In this document: positions 34,423-42,462 of the stretch, one piece after another
Layout: every line of letters starts with the position of its first letter
Numbering within the stretch: the first letter of the stretch is position 1
DNA from: Bacteroidia bacterium
Lineage (GTDB): Bacteria > Bacteroidota > Bacteroidia > Flavobacteriales > Flavobacteriaceae
DNA: 64,000 nucleotides
Reading direction: 5' to 3'
Assembly (NCBI GenBank): GCA_030425285.1
Contig: JAUIAY010000001.1
Span: forward strand, 420,963 to 484,962
Made by a program: the position numbers and the translations under genes
Notes under the pieces: generated by a model
What the model was told of the DNA's origin: nothing
Seen by the model: only the letters and a program-made list of their open reading frames with translations
The model's database searches: none

Positions 34423-35517
34423 ATGTCAAACAAATTTTTTAATCTAATGTTTTTAGCTGTTGCTTTAGTATTTGCAAGTTGTAGCAGTGATGATGACAAT
34501 AGCCCTTCAGGCCCAATTACAATTATTATTGAAGGTGCTGATGTAGCTCCAGAAGTTGGTGGCCCAAACCAACAAAACCAAGTGTATGTTGATTTAAGCA
34601 CAAATACATCAACAAGTGTGCAACGTGACTCATGGGATTTAGGTTTTTATTCTGGCTCTGAATTTAGAGTAGCATTGAATGGCTCTATATCTATGGCTGC
34701 CGCAGAATTATCTACTACTGACATTGACGCTGTTAATTCAAGTAATCAAGAAGTTATAGACCTTCAGCCTATTGTGAAAACAAATACATATACAGATGAC
34801 AGCACACCTTTTGTAGATAATCCGAATGGCGATATCACAGGAACAGCCATTGCTGAAGTTTCTGATACGGATTCTAGTAATAAAGTTTATTTGGTGAATC
34901 TAGGTTATGAGGTTGGAACAAACACTCCTGCTACAGGAAGCATTGAAATAAATGGCGACTCAAGAGGTTGGATGAAAATTCGCGTATTGAAAGACGAAAA
35001 TAACTATGTTTTACAGTATGCTGAATTAGATGCAACCACCCACCAAGAGGTTACTATTTCAAAAAGAAACAATTACAATTTCACATTCTTTAGCTTTAAT
35101 ACTAATAGCGAAGTTGATGCCGAACCTGTAACCAACAATTGGGATTTAAACTTTACAGTATTTACAAACCTTATTCCTCAATTTGGTCCTTATGTATATT
35201 CTGATTTTGTTACCAATAACTCAAAAGCAGATGTTGCAGTTTATATGATTGATACTGAGGTTGAAAGTGAATTGTCTTATGAAGATTTCACTCTAGCTGA
35301 TGTTGTTGATACCAACTTTAACTTTAATGACCAAAGAGGTATTGGAAGCAGCTGGAGAAATGGCGGTGGCCCTGGGGCTCTACCTTCTTTAAAAGAGAAT
35401 GTATTCTACATTGTAAATGACACTGATGGGAACCTTTACAAACTTAAGTTTTTAGCTATGGATAATGAATCTGGGGAACGTGGCAACCCAGAGTTTGTAT
35501 ATAGCTTGTTACAATAA
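34423..35517 (+). CDS. HmuY-family heme-binding lipoprotein (predicted)
   Basis: A 364-residue surface or periplasmic lipoprotein: the lipobox FASC gives Cys20, followed by SSDDDNSP. The HmuY hallmarks are two W-D-L segments, RDSWDLGFYSGSEFRVALNGS and NNWDLNFTVFTN, and a C-terminal beta part (KENVFYIVNDTDGNLYKLKFLAM). HmuY captures heme and hands it to the partner TonB receptor encoded just upstream. The heme-binding residues are not obvious from sequence alone. It is the last gene of the plus arm, with a terminator 13 bases after its stop. Confidence 0.85.
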   Translation: MSNKFFNLMFLAVALVFASCSSDDDNSPSGPITIIIEGADVAPEVGGPNQQNQVYVDLSTNTSTSVQRDSWDLGFYSGSEFRVALNGSISMAAAELSTTDIDAVNSSNQEVIDLQPIVKTNTYTDDSTPFVDNPNGDITGTAIAEVSDTDSSNKVYLVNLGYEVGTNTPATGSIEINGDSRGWMKIRVLKDENNYVLQYAELDATTHQEVTISKRNNYNFTFFSFNTNSEVDAEPVTNNWDLNFTVFTNLIPQFGPYVYSDFVTNNSKADVAVYMIDTEVESELSYEDFTLADVVDTNFNFNDQRGIGSSWRNGGGPGALPSLKENVFYIVNDTDGNLYKLKFLAMDNESGERGNPEFVYSLLQ

Positions 35518-35530
35518 ATAAGAATTAGTC

Positions 35531-35563
35531 AAAAAAACCGTTTCAATTGAAACGGTTTTTTTT
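35531..35563. terminator. Strong bidirectional terminator
   Basis: A 12-base perfect stem (AAAAACCGTTTC/GAAACGGTTTTT, loop AATT) followed by TTT on the plus strand and a T-run on the minus strand. It ends the HmuY gene and the convergent carbonic anhydrase gene. Confidence 0.88.
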
Positions 35564-36188
35564 AATCCAATTGATAAATTTCCATAATATCCTTTAGGTA
35601 ACCTTCAAAATCAATCTTTAAATCAATTAATTTTCCCGAATACACATCAAAAACCCAGCCACGTACTTTTAAACCTCTATCGCGATGAGCTTTTTGAACA
35701 GCAGCTGTTTTTATGAGATTGACACATTGTTCCTTAACATTGAGTTCCACCAATCTATCATACCGCTTGTTCTCATCTTCAATAGCATTTAACTCCTTTC
35801 TGTGAATTCTATAAACATCACGAATGTTACGGAGCCATGGATTAAGAATCCCCAAGTCTGCCGATTGCATGGCTGCTTTGACACCACCACAGGCATAGTG
35901 ACCACAAACAACAACATGATTTACCTTTAAATGGTCAACCGCATAATTGACTACAGACATCACATTCAGATCAATACTGATGACCATATTGGCAATATTC
36001 CGGTGGACAAACACCTCTCCAGGTTCAGCTCCCATAAGTTCTTCAGCCGTTACGCGACTATCAGAGCAACCTATATACAATAAGTCTGGACTTTGACCTT
36101 TGCCCAATTCGTCAAAATAATTACTGCTTACATCCAGTTTTTCCTGAATCCATTTTTTGTTATTATCAAATACCTTATTTAAATCCAT
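35562..36188 (-). CDS. Beta-carbonic anhydrase (Can-like)
   Basis: A 208-residue zinc enzyme interconverting CO2 and bicarbonate. The metal ligands are plain: Cys41, Asp43 and Arg45 in YIGCSDSRVTAEEL, and His97 and Cys100 in VVCGHYACGGVKAAM. The spacing matches E. coli Can. It lies 11 bases downstream of the SulP transporter on the same strand, so the two are co-transcribed. The pair suggests bicarbonate supply for carboxylases. Confidence 0.94.
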   Translation of the reverse strand: MDLNKVFDNNKKWIQEKLDVSSNYFDELGKGQSPDLLYIGCSDSRVTAEELMGAEPGEVFVHRNIANMVISIDLNVMSVVNYAVDHLKVNHVVVCGHYACGGVKAAMQSADLGILNPWLRNIRDVYRIHRKELNAIEDENKRYDRLVELNVKEQCVNLIKTAAVQKAHRDRGLKVRGWVFDVYSGKLIDLKIDFEGYLKDIMEIYQLD

Positions 36189-36199
36189 TTGAAACAGTA

Positions 36200-38071
36200 T
36201 TAATATTCATCTTTAACATTAGTCTTAATCCATTGGGTGCAGTCCTTAAAATTTTTGAAAATACAATCTTCAGAAACTAAATCAGGAATAATGTCAATAC
36301 GCTCCATCATGTATCGAGGTTGCTTTAGTAAATCTACAAAAAGAACAGTAATATTGTTTTTACGTAGTTCCTGTAACACATCTTCCATGGCATATAAACC
36401 AGATTGATCCATATACTGCATACGCCCTAGACGAATAACAACTGTAGAGGCAGTATGAGGAATTTGAGCAGACAGGCTCTGAAAATCATTTGTGGAACCA
36501 AAAAATAACGGACCTTTAATATGCTTAATAAAGACTTCCTCCTTAAGTTTTGCTGGAAAGTCCTTTTCGTCTTTCCAAGCTTTCTCTTCTGCAAGCGATT
36601 TAACATCAGAGCGTTGAGCGGTAAGGTCACCAATTTTCTTCATAAACATGAGAGATGCAATAACCAGTCCAATTCCTACTGCATATACTAAATTCCAAAA
36701 TGTAGAGAGTATTAGTACGACTAACATTATCAAGACTTCAGAACTAAATTTAATGGGCCCTAACTTGATGTCTTTTGGCAAACTCGGAATGGCTTTTAAT
36801 CCTTTATAATCCATCACACCAATGCCTACTGTAATTAAAATACCAGCCAGAACTGCTGCTGGAATTTTAGATGCTAAATCTGGCATTCCAGGTATCAATA
36901 GAATACACAACAATAATATTCCGGCTATCATACCGGATAATCTTGTTTTGCCTCCAGAGTTAATGTTTACTACTGTACGAATGGTAGCTCCTGCTCCAGG
37001 AATCCCACCAAAAAGCGCTGCTATTGAGTTGCCAATTCCTTGTCCCACCAACTCTTTATTGGGTTGATGTTTGGTTTTAGTCATGTTATCGGCTACCACA
37101 CTTGTTAGAAGCGAATCGATAGCCCCTAAAAGTGCTAAAGTCAATGCCGTGAAGATGTAAGGTGTAATTACCTTTAATTTAAAACTTGTAATAATATCCA
37201 AATTGGGCATTGGCAATCCTTCTGGAATTTTTTCAATGGGTTGATATCCCAATGAAAAGCCCATGGCAATTCCTGACATAACGACCAAAGCAACCAATGT
37301 ACTAGGAACGGCTTTTGTAATGCGCTTAAAACCATAAATAATGATTATGGTTCCTATGGCCAGCATAAGCTCAAGCCAATTAATTTTTTTTACTGCTCTT
37401 GGTATAACTTTAAGAGCTCCTAAAGCACCTGAAGCTTCTTTTGCTGCTAATGTTTGCGACTCTCTTAAAATTTCTTCATCTGAAATAAGATGAGCACGAT
37501 CAATGGTTTCTTCAAAATCTTCTAATACCAATATGCCTTCTCCGGCTTCTTCTCGTAAAATATTTTCAAGAATCAATTCTTCGGCTTCTGGCTTAAATTG
37601 TTGAACAAATTCCATGTCTTCTTTTGGGTAGTATCCTAACGAAGGCAACACTTGGGTCAGTAGAATAATAACGCCAATGGCTGTCATAAAGCCCGATACC
37701 ACTGGATACGGAATGTACCGAATGTATTTGCCTAAACCCATTGCCCCTAAACCTATTTGCATAAGGCCTGCCAACAAAAAAACAGTCAATATTGCTGGAA
37801 GGGCTTTATTTACATCACCATCATTCGTTGCAATAATACCCGCAATAACTACCATACTTACAGCAGTCATTGGAGCAGTTGGGCCAGATATTTGCGTATT
37901 GGTTCCTCCAAAAAGAGCGGCAAAAAAACTAATGAAAATAGCACCATAAAGCCCCGCACTCGGCCCCAATCCAGACGACACCCCAAATGCCAATGCTAAA
38001 GGTAAAGCGACAATTCCTGCAGTAATTCCCCCAAAAGCATCGCCTTTGATGTTTGAAAATAATTTACTCAT
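36200..38071 (-). CDS. SulP-family anion transporter with STAS domain (long-insert form)
   Basis: A 623-residue inner-membrane SLC26/SulP transporter, probably for bicarbonate. Signatures are GGITAGIVALPLALAFGVSSG near the N-terminus, ISGPTAPMTAVSMVV, and the anion-binding region GGIPGAGATIRTVVNINSGGKTRLSG. The STAS domain forms the last 110 residues (GPLFFGSTNDFQSL, VVIRLGRMQYMDQSGLYAMEDVL). An acidic loop of about 80 residues (about 149-228) between membrane helices is longer than the same loop in the second SulP nearby. It is followed by a carbonic anhydrase gene 11 bases later. Confidence 0.92.
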   Translation of the reverse strand: MSKLFSNIKGDAFGGITAGIVALPLALAFGVSSGLGPSAGLYGAIFISFFAALFGGTNTQISGPTAPMTAVSMVVIAGIIATNDGDVNKALPAILTVFLLAGLMQIGLGAMGLGKYIRYIPYPVVSGFMTAIGVIILLTQVLPSLGYYPKEDMEFVQQFKPEAEELILENILREEAGEGILVLEDFEETIDRAHLISDEEILRESQTLAAKEASGALGALKVIPRAVKKINWLELMLAIGTIIIIYGFKRITKAVPSTLVALVVMSGIAMGFSLGYQPIEKIPEGLPMPNLDIITSFKLKVITPYIFTALTLALLGAIDSLLTSVVADNMTKTKHQPNKELVGQGIGNSIAALFGGIPGAGATIRTVVNINSGGKTRLSGMIAGILLLCILLIPGMPDLASKIPAAVLAGILITVGIGVMDYKGLKAIPSLPKDIKLGPIKFSSEVLIMLVVLILSTFWNLVYAVGIGLVIASLMFMKKIGDLTAQRSDVKSLAEEKAWKDEKDFPAKLKEEVFIKHIKGPLFFGSTNDFQSLSAQIPHTASTVVIRLGRMQYMDQSGLYAMEDVLQELRKNNITVLFVDLLKQPRYMMERIDIIPDLVSEDCIFKNFKDCTQWIKTNVKDEY

Positions 38072-38140
38072 AAACGAAATAGGTTTTGGTATTGTCTAAA
38101 TTACAGTTTTTTATTGTCTTTTAAACCTATTTTCTACAAT

Positions 38141-38176
38141 AAGAAAGGCAGTGATAACCAATGGTCACCACTGCCT
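38141..38176 (-). terminator. Hairpin ending the upstream SulP-UspA-carbonic anhydrase unit
   Basis: AGGCAGTG (38146-38153) pairs with CACTGCCT (38169-38176), with an inner ACC/GGT pair. On the minus strand it is followed by TTCTTATTG. The T-run is weak, but the place, after the second carbonic anhydrase and before the first SulP gene, fits. Confidence 0.5.
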
Positions 38177-38213
38177 GATACTTTATTTTCAAATGTTTAA
38201 ATTGCGTAAAAGC

Positions 38214-38843
38214 TTACTCATAAAAAGTTACTTCACCAGTATTGATGTCATACATAGCACCAACAATCATAATCTCGCCTTTGTTTTGCATATCAGCTAA
38301 AACTTCACTTTCTTTTACTATTCTATCAATGGTCAACTGAACATTTTTAGCTGAAACATTATCAACAAACTCTTGATTTTTAGAGTTTCTTAAACTAGCA
38401 TCTTGAGGCTCTGTAACAGCGTTTACAGCTGGTTTAATTTTCCCAAGCATTCTTGTCAAATTTCCTAATTTAGCATCGTCGCATGCGCCTTTTACTGCAC
38501 CGCAACTAGTATGGCCCAATACAACAATTAACTTTGTTCCAGCTAATTTGCATGCAAATTCCATGCTTCCTAAAATATCTTCGTTTACAAAGTTTCCAGC
38601 TATTCTAACGCTGAAAATATCTCCCAATCCTTGATCAAAAACCAATTCGGCAGATACGCGAGAATCGATACAGCTCAAAATTGTTGCAAACGGAAATTGT
38701 CCATCGCTGGTATCGTTAACTTGTTCCAGTAAATTTCTATTTGCTTTTAAATTATTTTGAAATCGTAAGTTACCTTCCTTTAAAAACTGTAATGATTTTT
38801 CAGGAGTCATGGTCGCTTGTGTTTCTTTAGTATGTGCTTTCAT
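38214..38843 (-). CDS. Beta-carbonic anhydrase, second copy
   Basis: A 209-residue beta-class carbonic anhydrase of a different subclass from the one at 35562. Ligands are Cys58, Asp60 and Arg62 (ILSCIDSRVSAELVF) and His111, Cys114 (VLGHTSCGAVKGACD). The N-terminal SLQFLKEGNLRFQNNL is typical of the plant/periplasmic-like clade, but no signal peptide is present. The end has the family segment MIVGAMYDINTGEVTFYE. It is the last gene of the unit SulP-UspA-carbonic anhydrase. Confidence 0.93.
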   Translation of the reverse strand: MKAHTKETQATMTPEKSLQFLKEGNLRFQNNLKANRNLLEQVNDTSDGQFPFATILSCIDSRVSAELVFDQGLGDIFSVRIAGNFVNEDILGSMEFACKLAGTKLIVVLGHTSCGAVKGACDDAKLGNLTRMLGKIKPAVNAVTEPQDASLRNSKNQEFVDNVSAKNVQLTIDRIVKESEVLADMQNKGEIMIVGAMYDINTGEVTFYE

Positions 38844-38849
38844 ATTGTA

Positions 38850-39674
38850 TTATTTAATGGTTTTTGAAAAATTATTGTTAGATATTAAAAGTGAAATATT
38901 AAGCTGATTTATGACGCTTTTAACATCGGATAAATTTAAGCCTTCTTTAGTGTTGTTTTCGGTGTTTCCATCTATCAAAAGTAAATCAACCTTACTTTTT
39001 GAAAGATAATTTGTTAAATTCTTAACTGTATAGTCACTACGTTCAAAAACATACTCAACGGTCTTAAAATCGTTTTTTGAATTATTTTCAGATAAGTTAT
39101 CAACTTTATTGACAACCTTAAATGATTTTAATGGTTTTTTTGTTAGCCCAAATAATTCATTTGTAAAGCTTATGTTTGTAAATGGGTTTTTTCCATCAAG
39201 TAAGCCAAGTGATAATTGGTCGTTAAATTCAATTGTATCTTCATTTCCTGAAATTAAAACTATTCCATTGAATTTATTCAATACCAAATCTGTCACATTA
39301 TCACCTAAACCAAATGGATTCGATTTTCTTTTGCCCAACACTATAATGTCTGGCTTGTGCTTTTTGATGTGATCTTCGATTTCATTTTTTACATTACCAA
39401 AAGTATAACTGTAATTCATTGTCATGCCATGGGTTTTTTTTACATGGTTGACAAAGTGTTCAATTTGTTTTTTAGTAATGTTATGTTTTTCACTGATTGT
39501 TCTGAAAGCCGATAATTGACTTTCTCTTTCAACAATATCAGTTGGTTTTTTTACATGAAAAAGACTTATCTCGCCATCTACCATTTTTGATAGATTTGCT
39601 GTGTTTTTAAGTACAATATTGGTATTGTCTTTTAAATCAGACAACACCAATATTTTATGCTTATTTGTTTTCAT
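38850..39674 (-). CDS. UspA-like universal stress protein
   Basis: A 274-residue cytosolic protein with a universal-stress fold. The first half fits one Usp domain: KHKILVLSDLKDNTNIVLKNTANLSK at the start and HKPDIIVLGKRKSNPFGLGDNVTDLVLNKFNGIVLISG at its end, including a G-x9-like nucleotide loop. The second half is a degenerate repeat ending KVDLLLIDGNTE and LNISLLISN. The ATG at 39674 is chosen over a GTG at 39692 that overlaps the transporter's stop. Between a SulP and a carbonic anhydrase it may regulate bicarbonate transport; that is a guess. Confidence 0.75.
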   Translation of the reverse strand: MKTNKHKILVLSDLKDNTNIVLKNTANLSKMVDGEISLFHVKKPTDIVERESQLSAFRTISEKHNITKKQIEHFVNHVKKTHGMTMNYSYTFGNVKNEIEDHIKKHKPDIIVLGKRKSNPFGLGDNVTDLVLNKFNGIVLISGNEDTIEFNDQLSLGLLDGKNPFTNISFTNELFGLTKKPLKSFKVVNKVDNLSENNSKNDFKTVEYVFERSDYTVKNLTNYLSKSKVDLLLIDGNTENNTKEGLNLSDVKSVINQLNISLLISNNNFSKTIK

Positions 39675-39684
39675 GATTACTGAT

Positions 39685-41265
39685 TTAAGCACTTTTTGGT
39701 CTTAACTTAAAAAACTCAATAAAGCTTTCAGGGTTTTCAACAGTTCCCCTTTCCGAAATTAATTTAATATCAATATTTCGCTCTTTAGCCTTAAATGCAA
39801 AATCATCAAGTATTTCAATAATATCATTATCTAAATATCTGGTCTTTCTAACGTCTAATTCTAAATACGTGTCAACCGGTAGGCTATCCAACTCTTTTAA
39901 AATAGCTCCTTTGTTAAAAAAAGTCACCTCTTCAGCAAGGGTCATTTTAATTTTGTGCTTGCCATTGCTTTTGTCTTCAATGTGTAAAAAGTGTGAGTTT
40001 TGATAACTTTTAATCAAAATCACAACTATTCCAACAGCCAATCCTAAACTAATCCCTATCAATAGATCAGTAAAAACAATTCCAACCACTGTTACGATAA
40101 ACGGTACAAATTGTTTCCAACCCATCTTATACATTTGTGCAAATAACTTTGGTTTAGCCAGTTTATAACCTACAACCAAAAGAATGGCAGCCAACACCGA
40201 TAACGGAATCATATTTAATAGTCTTGGTATTAAAATGACAGATATCAACAAAAAGAAACCATGAATGATAGCAGATAGTTTAGTGCGTCCACCTGATTGT
40301 ATATTAGCAGAACTCCTAACAATTACTTGGGTAATTGGCAAACCGCCTATTAGACCTGATAAGATATTTCCTGTTCCTTGAGCCAATAACTCTCTATTGG
40401 TTGGTGTCACGTTTTTATGAGGATCCAGTTTATCGGTAGCCTCTACACAAAGTAGCGTCTCTAAACTGGCAACCAATGCAATTGTAAAGGCTACAACCCA
40501 TACATCTGGATTAGTGATGGCTGCAAAATTAGGAAAGCTAAACTGTGCTAAAAAAGATGAAGCATCTTCAGGTACAGGGACACTAACTAAATGCGATTGC
40601 GCAATAGAAAGTGTTTCACTTGATTTTGTTAATACATAAAAAACAATGCCCAAAACCACGGCTACTAAAGGTCCTTGAAGGACTTTGAAGAATTTCGATT
40701 TTTTGGCTAAAATATTGTCCCAAAACAAAATGATTGCCAGTCCAATAATTCCAATAATCATAGATCCAATAATCAGGTTATCAAATATGTGGAAAATAGC
40801 TGAAAATGTATTTTCTCCTGAAGCAGAAACAAAACTATCTGCACCTTCAGGTTCAGCATCATAACCAAAGAAATGTGGAATTTGTTTAAGAATAATGATA
40901 ATACCAATTCCTGTCAACATACCTTTTATAACTGAAGAAGGGAAATAGTACCCAATAACACCGGCTTTTAAAAAACCCAATAATAATTGAATAGCTCCAC
41001 CCAAAACAACAGCTACTAAAAAGTTCTGATATCCTCCCAAAGTTCCAATAGCTGTTAGTACAATAGCAGCTAGCCCAGCTGCTGGTCCACTAACACCAAT
41101 ATTAGAGCCACTTAAGCCTCCAACAACAATACCGCCAATGATACCGGCTATTAATCCAGAAAACAATGGCGCACCACTAGCAAGTGCGATTCCTAAACAT
41201 AATGGTAAGGCAACGAAAAATACGACTATACTCGCTGGCAAGTCATTTTTAATATATTTAAACAT
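39685..41265 (-). CDS. SulP-family anion transporter with STAS domain
   Basis: A 526-residue inner-membrane transporter, probably of bicarbonate. It opens PASIVVFFVALPLCLGIALASGAPLFSG and shows SGPAAGLAAIVLTAIG, LPITQVIVRSSANIQSGGRTKLSA, and a C-terminal STAS-like domain (LEEVTFFNKGAILKEL-type, then LDVRKTRYLDNDIIEILDDF). It belongs to the BicA-like SulP group often found with carbonic anhydrase in marine flavobacteria. It is the first gene of a three-gene unit. Confidence 0.92.
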   Translation of the reverse strand: MFKYIKNDLPASIVVFFVALPLCLGIALASGAPLFSGLIAGIIGGIVVGGLSGSNIGVSGPAAGLAAIVLTAIGTLGGYQNFLVAVVLGGAIQLLLGFLKAGVIGYYFPSSVIKGMLTGIGIIIILKQIPHFFGYDAEPEGADSFVSASGENTFSAIFHIFDNLIIGSMIIGIIGLAIILFWDNILAKKSKFFKVLQGPLVAVVLGIVFYVLTKSSETLSIAQSHLVSVPVPEDASSFLAQFSFPNFAAITNPDVWVVAFTIALVASLETLLCVEATDKLDPHKNVTPTNRELLAQGTGNILSGLIGGLPITQVIVRSSANIQSGGRTKLSAIIHGFFLLISVILIPRLLNMIPLSVLAAILLVVGYKLAKPKLFAQMYKMGWKQFVPFIVTVVGIVFTDLLIGISLGLAVGIVVILIKSYQNSHFLHIEDKSNGKHKIKMTLAEEVTFFNKGAILKELDSLPVDTYLELDVRKTRYLDNDIIEILDDFAFKAKERNIDIKLISERGTVENPESFIEFFKLRPKSA

Positions 41266-41351
41266 TTTAAAATAAAGATTTGGCCAACCTTATTTGTAGA
41301 TTGACATAATTTGAAAATTTTCATTTGGGCAACGCCCGTAATAATCCAGAA

Positions 41352-41639
41352 TTATAAAATGTGTAGTTCGGGAGGTGGAGAAATTAAATTAAGATGTGGT
41401 TTAGGGTAATGTTTGAAGAAATACCCTAGATTCTCCTTTGAATCCATTACCAATAGGTTTTCTAAACCTTTAAAGGCATTATCCGGAAACGGTAGCTTTA
41501 AATTTTCGTTTTCTTCTTCGGTAATACTATAGAAAATAGATACATCAACTGAATTATCTACTGCAATAATGATTGTTGGCGCAGTAATAAAGGCCAAAAA
41601 CAAAACAGAAAATAAAATTGCAATAGTTTTTTTGCTCAT
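41352..41639 (-). CDS. Small single-span membrane protein of unknown function
   Basis: A 95-residue protein with one N-terminal hydrophobic helix (TIAILFSVLFLAFITAPTIII) and an acidic outer part. The end is KPHLNLISPPPELHIL, a proline-rich tail that I associate with other small Bacteroidota proteins. It lies alone between the Bat operon and the SulP gene in the same direction. I do not recognise its function. Confidence 0.65.
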   Translation of the reverse strand: MSKKTIAILFSVLFLAFITAPTIIIAVDNSVDVSIFYSITEEENENLKLPFPDNAFKGLENLLVMDSKENLGYFFKHYPKPHLNLISPPPELHIL

Positions 41640-41697
41640 AAATTCAATTTGAAAAGCAAATATACTACATACAAAGTTTAGATTTGTTAAATAATCT

Positions 41698-42459
41698 TTA
41701 AAAACTGTTTAGCAGCTTAATGTCTTCCGATGAAATCCAGCCCGTTTTACCATCGGATAATTTGATTTTCTTCCAGTTTTCAACAGTATCCAAAACCTGA
41801 ACTTTTGTGCCTTCGTGAAGTCTGAAAGCCTCTTCTGATCGCAGGTTTGGCTCGTTTTTAACTTTGCTTTCTTGAGCAAAAACAATAGCTGGGTTGTTGC
41901 TATTATCCAAATTGTACTTATTGAACGCAGATGTTATGGCTGCAACCATTAAAAATAGGCACACAAAGCCAAAAGTAAACGAGAATCGCTTGGTTTTGGT
42001 TCCTTTTGAAAGGAAATAGTTCACAAACAATATAACGGATAGAATAACAAAAGCAACAGATATATAAGCCCACATATCAAAGCTTAAAGCATTGGAAGCG
42101 TTATTAATCACTTTAGATATGCCAACTTCCGGAATGACATCAATGTCATCCAAAGTCATGTTTTTTGCAAAATTTAGGTTATTCTGAATCTCTGAATCTG
42201 TTGGGTTTAACAACAACGCTTTTTCATAGTAATAAATACTAGGCGCTATATGGTTTAACTTGTAATGCGCATTTCCTAAATTAAAATATAACTCGGCAGA
42301 ATGTACTTCTGTATCAAGAATAGACTCATAGTTTTTTATGGCTTCTTGATATTTACCATTGTTGTACAACGTGTTCCCCTGCTCAAATAACTCCATATTT
42401 TGAGCAAAACTGCTAAAGCCAATTATCAAAACCGCTAAAATCAAAAACTTTTTCATCAT
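41698..42459 (-). CDS. batE: BatE: TPR and SH3 membrane protein of the Bat operon
   Basis: A 253-residue exported protein. A signal peptide (ILAVLIIGFSSFAQ) is followed by two to three TPR repeats (ELFEQGNTLYNNGKYQEAIKNYES and SAELYFNLGNAHYKLNHIAPSIYYYEKAL). Two membrane segments (about 130-150 and 163-180) come next, and then a bacterial SH3 domain (PNLRSEEAFRLHEGTKVQVL to DGKTGWISSEDI). This order is that of BatE in the Bacteroidota aerotolerance operon. It starts three bases after batD. Confidence 0.9.
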   Translation of the reverse strand: MMKKFLILAVLIIGFSSFAQNMELFEQGNTLYNNGKYQEAIKNYESILDTEVHSAELYFNLGNAHYKLNHIAPSIYYYEKALLLNPTDSEIQNNLNFAKNMTLDDIDVIPEVGISKVINNASNALSFDMWAYISVAFVILSVILFVNYFLSKGTKTKRFSFTFGFVCLFLMVAAITSAFNKYNLDNSNNPAIVFAQESKVKNEPNLRSEEAFRLHEGTKVQVLDTVENWKKIKLSDGKTGWISSEDIKLLNSF

Positions 42460-42462
42460 CTT

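Noticed and set aside
41311-41340. GGGC-AAC-GCCC hairpin before the 95-residue gene's end
   Set aside because: The stem is only four bases, with no T-run; too weak to call a terminator.
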